Source: Synechococcus sp. AG-679-C18 (GTDB lineage Bacteria > Cyanobacteriota > Cyanobacteriia > PCC-6307 > Cyanobiaceae). From it: 43,414 nucleotides of DNA. The stretch spans positions 1 through 43,414 of the forward strand of contig QCUL01000022.1 of assembly GCA_003210755.1 (NCBI GenBank), read 5' to 3'. Positions within the stretch are counted from its first letter, which is position 1. Each line of letters begins with the position of its first letter. A model generated the notes under the pieces. It did not search any database, had not been told where the DNA came from, and worked only from the letters and a program-made list of their open reading frames with translations. A program made the position numbers and the translations under genes. Positions 1 through 9,330 of this stretch are shown piece by piece.

Positions 1-475
1 TGGCTGACGTCAATACGCTATGTACGGCTATTGATTGATGCGATTTTGCTTTAATCAGAGTTGCAAATGCTTTGTTTTGATATTTTTCTTTGATCTATTA
101 GATCGTATTCTTCTTTTCTTTGCTGGTTTGCTTGTGGTTTTAAAACGTTGAATACAGATAGTGCGTGTACCTATTTGTTTTTAGGTTTGTGTATTGGATT
201 CTTTTTGATATCCTTTTTCCATTGTCGTGGAGGTGTAGGTTAATTAATAACGTTTGATTTTGTATTAGATTGATGCCAACAAGCCTGTTATTGATTTTTG
301 TATTGGTAAGGGGAACAGGAATCATTTTAATTTGATGATTGAATTCGAATAGAGCAACAGCCATGGGTGCATTTGTTCAAAAGAAGATCTGCGTTTAAGC
401 ATGAATACTGTTTCACAGCAAAGACGGGCTATGAACCCTTGGAACAGGCTTAGATAGTTAGGAAGTCTCAATTAC
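1..475. other. AT-rich non-coding leader region
   Basis: I see no convincing gene here. A reading frame of 74 codons on the minus strand (140-364) has low-complexity Asn/Leu/Ile content and looks like chance in AT-rich DNA. The stretch probably holds the promoter and 5' leader of the RTX-like gene that follows. Two details stand out. The 12-mer CATGGGTGCATT occurs at 362-373 and again at 481-492, over the start of the next gene. An 18-codon reading frame beginning with ATG at 401 ends in TAG at 455 and lies in the same frame as the RTX-like gene. Confidence 0.6.
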
Positions 476-2740
476 TTGAGCATGGGTGCATTATCCCGTG
501 CTGTAGCCCTAAGGTTCGAACCTCAAACCACCCTCAAGGCCGGTTCTGAGCTCGTTCTAGGAATCAATCCAAGGGCTACAGCAACAACCCGTACAGTCCA
601 GGGCTCTGGAACTACTGAAGCTCAGGCTATTGCCAGGGGCTTAGGAGCTGGTGTTAGCCGTTATTACACAGACGCCGGATTGGAGCCGGTTAATGGCTAC
701 ACGGGTGGTTTAGATGACAGCCCAAGCTTTTATGAATCGGTCGACCTCTCAATTCTCAGTGGTGGTGGTCAGATAACAGGTGCTTCAGTCGCCAAGTCAT
801 TGGCAACTGGACCAGCAGAGTTGTTATCCACAGCCAATGCAACCAATATTGGCCTTGCCAATCTTGACTTCACTTCAAGATATGGTGGCGTTCTGGAGAT
901 AGGTTTAGGAGATAATCCTTTAAGTGCTGAAGCTACAGCAACCGCTGATCGTTCGGGATCATCACGCGGATTATCAAATAATTCATCACAAGCTGAATTA
1001 GAGGCAAAGGCAGTTGTAAGAGGTTTAGAAGGTTCTATAGATGACAGGCCTTCATATGATGATACTCCTGAAAATGACTTTTCTAAGGACTTTCTAGGCC
1101 AACCGAGCGCGTATGTTAGAGCGCAGGCAAATTTAGATTTATGTAGTGAGGATCTTAATTTAATTGCATCAGGAATGGCTGATGCAGTAGGTCTCGAACG
1201 AGTTTCGGTTAAAAATGTTCCATTAGGTGATAAAGACGGTACGGCAACAATTACTGGTGAAGCTGAATCAATTGTATCAACAAAAGTTGGCCTCAATCCT
1301 GATGTCGCAGAAGTTGAGCAGATTGATGTCAGCTCTAAAGCAATTGGTATTGATCATTCCAGACTTTTTGGAGCTCCTACTTTAAATACAAAAGTTGGAG
1401 GCTATGGTCTTGCTTCGCTTGAATTCAATGATGGTGATTGTTTTGATATCAATCCTTTGGAAGCCGATGTATCTCTTCTCGAGGGTATCGGTATCCGTTG
1501 TACAGAAATTTTCACCAATCGCGGGAACGATATTGTTGAGGCAGCTGGTGGTGCTGTTTTAGGAGGTGCAAATCTTTCAGCAGAAAATCAGAAAGATATT
1601 ACTTCAACTTTTGATCGTAAAACAGAATTTAATGAGCGTACATCCTTTACAAAAAATACGTTAATGGATGTGGCTGGTTTCACAGGTAGTGATATTTATA
1701 CTGGGATGGGTGACGATTATGTTCGTGGTGTTATTTATACGGAAGCGGATGTTAATTTAGATGCGAATGGAGATGGGGTCTTTTCTTCTGATGTTTTTCT
1801 AGATGAAAGTGCAACTAACCCTAATTTTCCTGGCGGTTTTGCTGGCATAAGAGACACCGTCGTTGATACCGGTATGGGTAATGACAAGATCGAAGGAAGC
1901 AGCCAAGACAGCTGGCTCTTTGGATCAATGGGAAACGATAATATCAATCTTGATAGAGCATGGGATACACAGCTTTGGGGTGGTTTAGACAATGATATTA
2001 TGTCAATTAATGGTCCTATTCTCGGTTATATTGAGCAATGGGGTGGACTTGGTGATGATATCTTGAACGGTGCAGATGGTGCCAATCGTGAGTCAATCCA
2101 GCAAGTTCTTGATGGAGGTCTTGGTCAAGATCAGTTAATTGGCGGAGATGGTATGGATGAATTCTTATTCACAAGTGCAGCAGGTGCTTTGCTTGCTACT
2201 TCCAATACCGAAACAAACGATAAATTAACTGATACTGAATATTGGGATTCATTGAGTGATATTGGAAAACAATATGTATGGGAAAATGGACTAGTGTCTG
2301 ACGGCGAAAGTATTATCTATGGTAAATCAGATACGATTAAAGATTTTGAGGCAGGTGAGAATGGAGATGTGATTTGTTTAAATTCATCACTAGCTGGAAT
2401 TACATCAGACATCTGGCAAGAAGAAGGTAAAATTTTTAATGTGAACGGTGAAGGTCAACTTGAAATGGAGATGGGGCAAGATTCTGAAATGGAGATGTGC
2501 ACTTCCAAGATTGGTGTAATTGTAGGTGAACTTGCTGATATTCAGAAGTTGGGAATGTGCTCCCCTCAAATTGCTTTCGCAACTGATACCAAGCAGCTTA
2601 TGTTTGACGCTGATGGTGATTGGTCAAGTAATTCTGTTACATTCGGTTCAATTAACACCAATGGATCACTTGTGAAAAGTAATTTCTGTTTCTCTGATCA
2701 AGTTATCGAATCCATCAATCCAACAGCTGGATCCTGTTGA
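476..2740 (+). CDS. RTX-like calcium-binding repeat protein, probable type I secretion substrate
   Basis: The product (754 residues from TTG 476, 752 from ATG 482) is acidic and Gly/Asp-rich. From about residue 345 to 565 it carries degenerate RTX-type nonapeptides such as RGNDIVE, GMGDDYV, GMGNDKIEGS, GGLGDDILNG and GGLGQDQLIGG. At about residue 618 it has SDTIKDFEAGENGDVI, which resembles the C-terminal domain of serralysin/hemolysin-type proteins. Such domains bind Ca2+ outside the cell and usually mark type I secretion cargo. There is no Sec signal peptide, which fits export by the ABC/HlyD pair at 4.6-9.2 kb. AGGAAG at 460-465 is 10 nt from TTG 476 and 16 nt from ATG 482, so TTG is plausible. 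The same frame continues upstream to ATG 401 but is broken by TAG at 455, so the original N-terminus may be longer. The exact role (adhesin, surface layer or enzyme) is unknown. The class call is fairly secure; cargo status is inferred. Confidence 0.8.
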   Translation: MSMGALSRAVALRFEPQTTLKAGSELVLGINPRATATTRTVQGSGTTEAQAIARGLGAGVSRYYTDAGLEPVNGYTGGLDDSPSFYESVDLSILSGGGQITGASVAKSLATGPAELLSTANATNIGLANLDFTSRYGGVLEIGLGDNPLSAEATATADRSGSSRGLSNNSSQAELEAKAVVRGLEGSIDDRPSYDDTPENDFSKDFLGQPSAYVRAQANLDLCSEDLNLIASGMADAVGLERVSVKNVPLGDKDGTATITGEAESIVSTKVGLNPDVAEVEQIDVSSKAIGIDHSRLFGAPTLNTKVGGYGLASLEFNDGDCFDINPLEADVSLLEGIGIRCTEIFTNRGNDIVEAAGGAVLGGANLSAENQKDITSTFDRKTEFNERTSFTKNTLMDVAGFTGSDIYTGMGDDYVRGVIYTEADVNLDANGDGVFSSDVFLDESATNPNFPGGFAGIRDTVVDTGMGNDKIEGSSQDSWLFGSMGNDNINLDRAWDTQLWGGLDNDIMSINGPILGYIEQWGGLGDDILNGADGANRESIQQVLDGGLGQDQLIGGDGMDEFLFTSAAGALLATSNTETNDKLTDTEYWDSLSDIGKQYVWENGLVSDGESIIYGKSDTIKDFEAGENGDVICLNSSLAGITSDIWQEEGKIFNVNGEGQLEMEMGQDSEMEMCTSKIGVIVGELADIQKLGMCSPQIAFATDTKQLMFDADGDWSSNSVTFGSINTNGSLVKSNFCFSDQVIESINPTAGSC

Positions 2741-2746
2741 ACTCAT

Positions 2747-3217
2747 TCATTCGATAAGAGTTTTTAGAGATTCAAGTGCTTCATAGGATCTTAGCTTCAC
2801 TAGCCATATCTCGGGATCTCCTCCACGATCTGGATGCCACTTGAATACTTGCTTTCTCCATCCACTTTTGATTTCCAACCAGGAAGCAGTATTCGGTAAC
2901 CCCAATTCGTCTAAACAACGCCAAATTAACTGCCGTTGTCCTTCAAGATCTAAGGTTACAGTCCGCCCCTCCGGAGTTACATACCGTTTTGACTCTTTTT
3001 TTCGTCTTTCTTGGTCTGCGATCTGAGCATTCCATGAAGCTCTGGCACGTTGCTGATAGTTATAGATGTTATGTATTTTCTCGGCCTTAACACCGTCCCT
3101 GGCTTTTTCAAGTAATGGATCCATTACTCGAACAAAGACCCACCAAAATATTCGACCGATACCAATGAAGGTGATGACAGCTGCTATGAGTATCGATAGA
3201 GAAATTAAGGCAGTCAC
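2747..3217 (-). CDS. Membrane-anchored J-domain protein (DnaJ-like co-chaperone)
   Basis: This 156-residue protein has an N-terminal hydrophobic helix (about residues 3-30), a charged linker, and a C-terminal J-domain (about 95-156) with the diagnostic HPD loop in FKWHPDRGGDPE. J-domains stimulate the ATPase of DnaK/Hsp70. The anchor would place it at a membrane with the J-domain in the cytosol, but the orientation is inferred. It starts with GTG at 3217. Its stop lies 6 bp from the stop of the convergent RTX-like gene, with no clear terminator between. It is not co-transcribed with the secretion genes. Its position between a cargo gene and the exporter suggests, without proving, a link to export; small anchored J-proteins are also found elsewhere in cyanobacteria. 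Confidence 0.8.
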   Translation of the reverse strand: MTALISLSILIAAVITFIGIGRIFWWVFVRVMDPLLEKARDGVKAEKIHNIYNYQQRARASWNAQIADQERRKKESKRYVTPEGRTVTLDLEGQRQLIWRCLDELGLPNTASWLEIKSGWRKQVFKWHPDRGGDPEIWLVKLRSYEALESLKTLIE

Positions 3218-3344
3218 TTCAGCAAATGGTTGTCTACTTGACGATGCACAATCCCATCAAAACACATTTACTGGAAGCTACAACAGGATGTTGCACGTTC
3301 TCCGATTTGTGGCAAACTGATAAATATAAAGTGGCCTATAGTCC

Positions 3345-4613
3345 ATGGACATAGAACAGTCCTGGTTTAAGACGCAGCTTAGTGAAAAAGTTAATGCTTA
3401 TACGGAACTAACGTTACCTCAAATATTAAATAGTGTACAGCTTTTACCTAAGCTTACAAAGGAGCTTCTTATTCAGGAGATTATTAGAAATACCTTTTTT
3501 GATGAGACCGAACAATCTAAAGTTATTAATGAACTTTGGAAAGGAGTGCAGCTTGAACAGCCAGCTTATCTTGATGAGGCTGACCTATGGCTTGATTCTG
3601 TTCCCTCAGAGCTTCATGACCCCCTTAAGCAAAGGCTTGCACAACTCAAGCTCAATAAGTACATTGATAATAAATATAGTCCACATGTTGAGCCTTATTT
3701 TTTAGAGCGACGTGCGGACCTTGAGCGTGTTGTGTATGGTCTGATTCGCGTTGATTCACAAGGCATTGCAGAAGAATTCTATTTAAGATTATTAGAGGAC
3801 GAAAATGAATTCTGTGAATTGGCCTCTGAATATTCCTTGGGTGATGAAAAGTATACTAATGGCTTGTTAGGTCCAATGGTAATTACTCAGCCTCCAGAGA
3901 TTATCAGAAAAGTTATAAAAAAACTCAAGGTTGGTGAGGTTCATCCTCCTTTTCGTGCTGATAAGTTTTTTATATTGTTGAAACTTGTTCATCGTATCTC
4001 ACCATCACTTGATGAGCCTACAAGAAATCGTCTTATGCAGGAGTTGTTTGAGAAGGATATTCTTCAAGAGGTTGGCAATAAAGTTCAGGAAACTGTTGAT
4101 CGGTCAATATCTGCAAGGCAACTTGAGGAGCCTATGACTGATCAGGCTTCAAATTTTCTCGAGCCAGCCACTGATAGCAATGATGAAAAATTTACTGACT
4201 TTAAACAAGTTGATTCCTCTTCAGCCATTGCCAAAATCGCACCAACAGTATCAACTCAGGAACCTTCTTCGCCCATTGGTGTGGCGCAAGTCCAAACTTC
4301 TAATGGTTTTCATAATGCTTCTGTTGGTCACGTTGATAGCAAAATTCAAGTTGATAATCAACCACCTTCTATTTCTATAAATAATACTAGTTCTAAAGTA
4401 CAATCTGGCGAAGACCAGCAATCAAGTCTCTCTGTTTCCATTCTATGTTCAGATCAAGATCAATCTCAAGTCTTGGATACACAGTTATCTACAGAAATGT
4501 CTATGGATAATTCAAAGCAACCAACCCAACATGACATCATCAATCCTAATGTCCAGTCTCATCAGCTCGATGATGAGAACTATGAAGACAAACAAAGTCA
4601 AAGTGTAGGTTAA
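3345..4613 (+). CDS. PpiC/parvulin-like peptidyl-prolyl isomerase of type I secretion operon
   Basis: The 422-residue product has three parts. Residues 1-120 form a helical, SurA-N-like segment rich in Leu/Glu. Residues about 126-216 form a rotamase-like domain, recognisable from FCELASEYSLGDEK followed by NGLLGPM and GEVHPPF, as in PpiC proteins. Residues about 270-422 are a Gln/Ser/Asp-rich tail that looks disordered. No signal peptide or membrane helix is present, unlike periplasmic SurA or PrsA, so it should be cytosolic. It is the first gene of a tight operon: its stop is 7 bp from the ABC exporter. A role in keeping RTX-type cargo export-competent, or delivering it to the transporter, is inferred from the operon. 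Prolyl isomerase activity is uncertain because the domain is divergent. Confidence 0.75.
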   Translation: MDIEQSWFKTQLSEKVNAYTELTLPQILNSVQLLPKLTKELLIQEIIRNTFFDETEQSKVINELWKGVQLEQPAYLDEADLWLDSVPSELHDPLKQRLAQLKLNKYIDNKYSPHVEPYFLERRADLERVVYGLIRVDSQGIAEEFYLRLLEDENEFCELASEYSLGDEKYTNGLLGPMVITQPPEIIRKVIKKLKVGEVHPPFRADKFFILLKLVHRISPSLDEPTRNRLMQELFEKDILQEVGNKVQETVDRSISARQLEEPMTDQASNFLEPATDSNDEKFTDFKQVDSSSAIAKIAPTVSTQEPSSPIGVAQVQTSNGFHNASVGHVDSKIQVDNQPPSISINNTSSKVQSGEDQQSSLSVSILCSDQDQSQVLDTQLSTEMSMDNSKQPTQHDIINPNVQSHQLDDENYEDKQSQSVG

Positions 4614-4620
4614 GCAATCA

Positions 4621-7600
4621 ATGACTGCTTCTAGTTCATCAACAATGAGGGGCCTTTTAAAGGCGTTTCCTTTCTTAAATGATCAGCCGGAAAATGTCAT
4701 TGACTTTTTAGTTAATGATGCCAAACTTTTTAAATATAAATTGGGTCAACCCCTTTGTCGCCCTAATCAACCCCCCGGTTCAGTCTTCTTTCTTCTTCAA
4801 GGACAATGTAGATCCGTCGTCATGTCTAAACGACTTTTGAAGGGTGTTGGTACTCTTCAAAAATTTGGTCCTGGTAGTGCTATTGGTTGGACACCGATTA
4901 GTTGTGGTGTGTGTAAGGAAACTCTTATTGCCTCTACAAATTGTGTTGTTGCAGGGATATCTTATGTTGCACTTACCAAGGCAATGGAAGCACACCCTCC
5001 ATTAAAAAAGCGAATAACTCAGAGTGTTAATCCCTCTGAACTTTTTGACGTATTAGATAAATATCTTGAGCAATTTCCTCAGCAACTTGGCAAAGAAGTG
5101 ATTTCTGCAGCTTCTGAATTGGCAGAGAAAACTGCTGTTGTTAATATATCTATACAACAATGGGAGGTCTTAGGTCTTAAAGGAATTTTTGAAAAACTTC
5201 CTAAGGATCGTCTTTGGTTAGTTTCGAATGGTGTTTTTGATACTGGTCAAAGAGTTGCTTTAGATATGAAATTTGTATCCAAAGATCAGTTGCCAACTGA
5301 ACAACGATTTCTTGGTATTCCGCTAAATAGTTTACAGGCTATATTAAATCCACGTGAGACTAATTCTGAATCAGGTACTGATAATAAGGGTTTAGAAGAA
5401 ACTCTTGAGCAACAACTATTTGAAAAATGGCAACTTCATGAGAGTCAAATAAGAGCTGAGAGGAGAAGAGAAGAATCACTAAATTCTGATCCATGGTTAG
5501 ATCAGAGATCTTCGGATGATGATGTACTAGAGGAAGCTCCACAACTTCCTCCCCCGAAACGTGATTCAGTTGATGCTGATGAAACCTTTGATGTTGATTT
5601 TTATCCTTATGTCAAAGGTGAGGGGCCACTTGAATCATCAATATCAGTTTTTAAAATGATTTCCGAGTTGCTTGGTTTACCTTTTCGAAAGGAATTATTT
5701 CGTAGAGTCTTTTCTGATCAAGTTCAGCGTCATGGTGAAGTTTCTCTTGCTCTTTGTGGTGCGGTCGCTGAGTCTATTGGTTTGCATACACAGCTTCTCG
5801 ATGTTAGTTCACAATCTGTAAACCGATTAGAGCCCCCATGTTTAATAAAATGGGGTAATGGTATAGCAATTATTTATGCGAGTAATTTAAAGGAGATTAT
5901 ATTAGGCATTCCAGCTTATTCAAATATAAAAATAAGTTTGGATGAGTTTAATTCCCAATGGGGTGAATCTGGTGAGGTTTTAACGCTTAAAGCAACTGAT
6001 AAGACTCCTAAACGTAAATTTGGCTTTGGCTGGTTTCTTCCCGCTCTTCAACAGCATCGTTCTGTCTTGATTGAGGTCTTGTTAGCTAGTTTTTTTGTAC
6101 AATTATTCGGTCTTGTTAATCCATTGCTTATTCAGCAAGTCATAGATAAAGCCATCATTAATTCTAGTCCTGATGCTATGGGCGTTTTGGGTTTGCTTTT
6201 AGTTGTTTTTGCGATTTTTGAAGGCCTATTATTATGTTTACGTACTTTCTTATTTGTAGATACAACAAATAGGATTGATCTAGATTTAGGCACAAGAATT
6301 ATTGATCATCTTTTAAGGTTGCCTTTGTCCTATTTCGATAGACGACCCGTAGGTGAAGTTAGTAACCGAGTCAGTGAGATGGAAAAGATTAGAGGATTTC
6401 TCACTGGAACTGCGCTTACAACTGTCCTCGATGCATTATTTGCTTTGCTATATATAATCGTAATGATGATATACAGTGTTCAATTAACGCTTTTAGCCCT
6501 TGTTGTGATCCCAGTTCTTGCTGGTTTGACTTTTTTAACAGCACCTATAGTACGTAAGCAATTACAACGACGAGCAATTGCTAACGCTCGAACCCAAAGT
6601 CATCTAGTTGAGGTTCTAAGCTCTATGATGACTGTTAAAGCCCAAAATATTGAGTTAAGAAGTCGCTGGAAATGGCAAGACTTTTATACAGACTATGTTG
6701 CTGAAGGTTTCGATAATACGCTTGTCAGTACTGTTTCTAGCAGTTTAAATGGTTTTTTGAATAAATTATCTTCCCTTTTAGTCATTTGGGGTGGTGCATA
6801 CCTAGTTTTGGATGGTAGTTTGACACTTGGTGAATTGATTGCATTCAGAATTATTGCAGGTTATGTAACTGGCCCGCTTCTCCGAATGACGTCAGTATGG
6901 CAAAGTATTCAAGAAGTAGCTTTATCCCTTGAAAGATTGAGTGACGTCATCGATCATCCTGAAGAAGCTCCTGAGGACAATTCTAAACGTATTAATATGA
7001 CTACGATAGTAGGTAAACTTGAGTTCAGAGATATAGAATTTCGCTATCAGCAATCATCTCCTCTCCTTTTGAAAGGAGTTAGTCTTGAAATTCCTAAAGG
7101 TTCATTTGTAGCTGTTGTTGGATTATCTGGTTCTGGAAAATCTACTCTTACTAAGCTTTTGACTAGGCTTTATGATGCTGAAAAAGGCACTGTTTTGATT
7201 GATGACATTGATATTAGTAAAGTTGAACTTTACTCATTAAGGCGACAGATTGGTGTTGTTCCTCAAGAAACAATCCTATTTGACGGCTCTGTAGAAGATA
7301 ATATTTCTCTTACTACTCCAGAGGCTTCTACAGAGGAAGTTATAAATGCTGCAAAAATAGCTTGTGCGCACGACTTCATTATGGGTTTACCTGCTGGTTA
7401 TTCCAATCAGGTTGGTGAAAGAGGTAGTGGATTGTCTGGAGGTCAGCGTCAACGAGTTGCTATTGCTAGAACCATCTTACAAAAACCTAATCTATTAATT
7501 ATGGACGAAGCAACGTCAGCTCTGGATTATCAGACTGAAAGAGTTGTTTGTGATAATCTAATGAATGCTCTAGAAGATAAGACTTGCTTATTTATAACTC

Positions 7601-7806
7601 ATAGACTCAGTTCAATTACTGGCGCTGATCTTATTGTTGTAATGGGCGATGGAATTGTTTTAGAGACTGGTAACCATGATCAACTAATGGCTAACCGTGG
7701 TCCCTATTTCGCTTTGTTTTTACAGCAAGGTCGAAGTTCTGAAGGTTCTAGTAGTACTAGTTCTTCTAATAGTGAGGGTGGTCAATTGGTAAGGGCATCG
7801 GTTTAG
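4621..7806 (+). CDS. Type I secretion ABC exporter with cNMP-binding-like and C39-like N-terminal domains
   Basis: This 1061-residue protein is an HlyB/LapB-type inner-membrane exporter. Residues about 15-130 resemble a cyclic-nucleotide-binding fold (PGSVFFLLQGQCRSVV, then FGPGSAIGW). Residues about 340-465 match the C39 peptidase-like domain, but no catalytic Cys/His pair is seen: the usual His position reads WGNGIAIIY, so it is probably a substrate-docking domain. Membrane helices follow at about 480-750. The ATPase has Walker A GLSGSGKST (about 835-843), signature LSGGQ (about 939), Walker B LLIMDEAT (about 958) and H-loop ITHR (about 992). A Gln-rich charged linker (about 255-320) separates the first two regions. 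It follows the PpiC gene by 7 bp and precedes the HlyD gene by 3 bp. Assignment as a protein exporter is firm; which cargo it moves is inferred from the neighbouring RTX-like genes. Confidence 0.92.
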   Translation: MTASSSSTMRGLLKAFPFLNDQPENVIDFLVNDAKLFKYKLGQPLCRPNQPPGSVFFLLQGQCRSVVMSKRLLKGVGTLQKFGPGSAIGWTPISCGVCKETLIASTNCVVAGISYVALTKAMEAHPPLKKRITQSVNPSELFDVLDKYLEQFPQQLGKEVISAASELAEKTAVVNISIQQWEVLGLKGIFEKLPKDRLWLVSNGVFDTGQRVALDMKFVSKDQLPTEQRFLGIPLNSLQAILNPRETNSESGTDNKGLEETLEQQLFEKWQLHESQIRAERRREESLNSDPWLDQRSSDDDVLEEAPQLPPPKRDSVDADETFDVDFYPYVKGEGPLESSISVFKMISELLGLPFRKELFRRVFSDQVQRHGEVSLALCGAVAESIGLHTQLLDVSSQSVNRLEPPCLIKWGNGIAIIYASNLKEIILGIPAYSNIKISLDEFNSQWGESGEVLTLKATDKTPKRKFGFGWFLPALQQHRSVLIEVLLASFFVQLFGLVNPLLIQQVIDKAIINSSPDAMGVLGLLLVVFAIFEGLLLCLRTFLFVDTTNRIDLDLGTRIIDHLLRLPLSYFDRRPVGEVSNRVSEMEKIRGFLTGTALTTVLDALFALLYIIVMMIYSVQLTLLALVVIPVLAGLTFLTAPIVRKQLQRRAIANARTQSHLVEVLSSMMTVKAQNIELRSRWKWQDFYTDYVAEGFDNTLVSTVSSSLNGFLNKLSSLLVIWGGAYLVLDGSLTLGELIAFRIIAGYVTGPLLRMTSVWQSIQEVALSLERLSDVIDHPEEAPEDNSKRINMTTIVGKLEFRDIEFRYQQSSPLLLKGVSLEIPKGSFVAVVGLSGSGKSTLTKLLTRLYDAEKGTVLIDDIDISKVELYSLRRQIGVVPQETILFDGSVEDNISLTTPEASTEEVINAAKIACAHDFIMGLPAGYSNQVGERGSGLSGGQRQRVAIARTILQKPNLLIMDEATSALDYQTERVVCDNLMNALEDKTCLFITHRLSSITGADLIVVMGDGIVLETGNHDQLMANRGPYFALFLQQGRSSEGSSSTSSSNSEGGQLVRASV

Positions 7807-7809
7807 ATC

Positions 7810-9174
7810 ATGACGTCTTCTGATCCCACATCAAAAGCTGCTCTTGTAGGAGCTGAACCTGAATCAGGACAAAACAGTACACCTTCTGATTCCTCTCAGA
7901 ATAAGACTCTGCAAGGGAAACCACGGCGACGTACAACTCTTCCACGGTCAACACGTGGTTGGAGTCGTGGGATAGTTTGGACTTTAATTGGGCTTACGGG
8001 CTTTGGCGTAATTTGGGGTTCGCTAGCTAAGATCGATACTTCGATCAACACAATTGGCAAGCTTAGTCCTGGATCTGGGACAACAAATTTGTCTCCTCCA
8101 TTTAATGGTCTTGTTGTTGACGTTCTCGCTAAGGATGGTGATCAAGTTGTATCAGGTCAGCCACTTGTTCTTATTCGTAATCCAGTAGCTACAGAGAGTA
8201 TTCTTAATTTAAAACGTATTAGAGATCAATGGCTTGGTGAGATTGAATCAATTCGTTTTCAGCTTGGACTTCCTAATATTAATCAACTTGATCCTTTGGC
8301 CGAGCTTAAGCTCAGTACTTCTTCTCGTGAAGTAAAACTTAGAATCGAGGGTAATAAAAGAGTTCAAAATAAAAGCATTATTGAGAAAAATCAGCAAATT
8401 AGTGATGTGAATGGTTTGACTCAGCAAGTTTCCTTGAATGCTGATATACTTAGGAGGCAACAACATTTATTTTCTCAAGGTGCTATTTCACAAATAGAAG
8501 TGGAGCGTCAGCAAGAGCAATTAATTAGGCTTCAAACAGCCTTGACAAGGCAGAAACTAGAAGTACTCAATGCTGAGGAGCGTGTTGAAGAAGCTAAACT
8601 AACTGGCTTGCAAATAGATGCTGCTGATAAGAAACAGCTTTTTGCTCGTTATGATAATGCCAGGCAGCAGTTTATTAATCTTTCTACTAACATTCTTGAA
8701 CAAGAAGATAGAAAACGTCTTCATACTCTATCAGCTCCAAATGCTGGAACTGTTTTCTCTTTGAATGCCCGTATTGGAGAACTTATTACTCCCAATCGGC
8801 CAACTTTGCAGATTCTTGGTCTTGGCAAGTTAACAGCTACTATCACAGTTCCACCTAAGGATATTGGCTTCGTTGAACCTGGAATGCCTGTTGAAATTCG
8901 TATCGATTCTTACCCGTTTACTCAATATGGATCGATGATGGGTGAACTTTCAGATATTAGTGTAAGCTCTTTGCCTCCTGACAATACCAGTCCGCAAGAG
9001 AGATTCACAGCTACTGTTTCATTGAAAGATGACAGTCTTGAAAAAAATGGTGAAAGATTAGCTCTCCAGGCTGGTATGGGAGTCACTGGTTTAATAAAAA
9101 CAGGACAAGTTCCTGTGATTTCAATTATCACTGATCGCTTTAATGCATTTTTTGATGGGATTACTCAAATGTAG
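7810..9174 (+). CDS. HlyD-family membrane fusion protein (periplasmic adaptor)
   Basis: The product has 454 residues. A Ser/Thr/Arg-rich cytosolic N-terminus (1-50) is followed by one membrane helix (about 55-72, WTLIGLTGFGVIWGSLA). Next come a lipoyl/barrel-sandwich half-motif (PPFNGLVVDVLAKDGDQV), a long coiled coil (about 125-290, with many Gln, Glu and Leu), the second lipoyl half (LSAPNAGTVFSL) and a beta-barrel region (PGMPVEIRIDSYPF). This is the standard order for adaptors that link an HlyB-type exporter to a TolC-type outer-membrane channel. It starts 3 bp after the exporter stop, so coupled translation is likely. No TolC gene lies in the window; a housekeeping copy elsewhere would be needed. 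Confidence 0.93.
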   Translation: MTSSDPTSKAALVGAEPESGQNSTPSDSSQNKTLQGKPRRRTTLPRSTRGWSRGIVWTLIGLTGFGVIWGSLAKIDTSINTIGKLSPGSGTTNLSPPFNGLVVDVLAKDGDQVVSGQPLVLIRNPVATESILNLKRIRDQWLGEIESIRFQLGLPNINQLDPLAELKLSTSSREVKLRIEGNKRVQNKSIIEKNQQISDVNGLTQQVSLNADILRRQQHLFSQGAISQIEVERQQEQLIRLQTALTRQKLEVLNAEERVEEAKLTGLQIDAADKKQLFARYDNARQQFINLSTNILEQEDRKRLHTLSAPNAGTVFSLNARIGELITPNRPTLQILGLGKLTATITVPPKDIGFVEPGMPVEIRIDSYPFTQYGSMMGELSDISVSSLPPDNTSPQERFTATVSLKDDSLEKNGERLALQAGMGVTGLIKTGQVPVISIITDRFNAFFDGITQM

Positions 9175-9330
9175 TGATTTGCCATTCTTTAATGTTGAAT
9201 TATTTTTTTCGCATATTGTTTTCAAAGTTATGCTGCTGTTTTGTTATCTAATTTGCTGTTGATTGTCTTGGGTTTTACTCCTTGTCTCTTGTCTATTCAT
9301 TGATTATTATTTATTTTACTGCTTTATTCT

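Noticed and set aside
140-364. 74-codon minus-strand frame in the left intergenic region
   Set aside because: Low-complexity Asn/Leu/Ile/Thr composition and no ribosome-binding site; such frames are expected by chance in AT-rich DNA.
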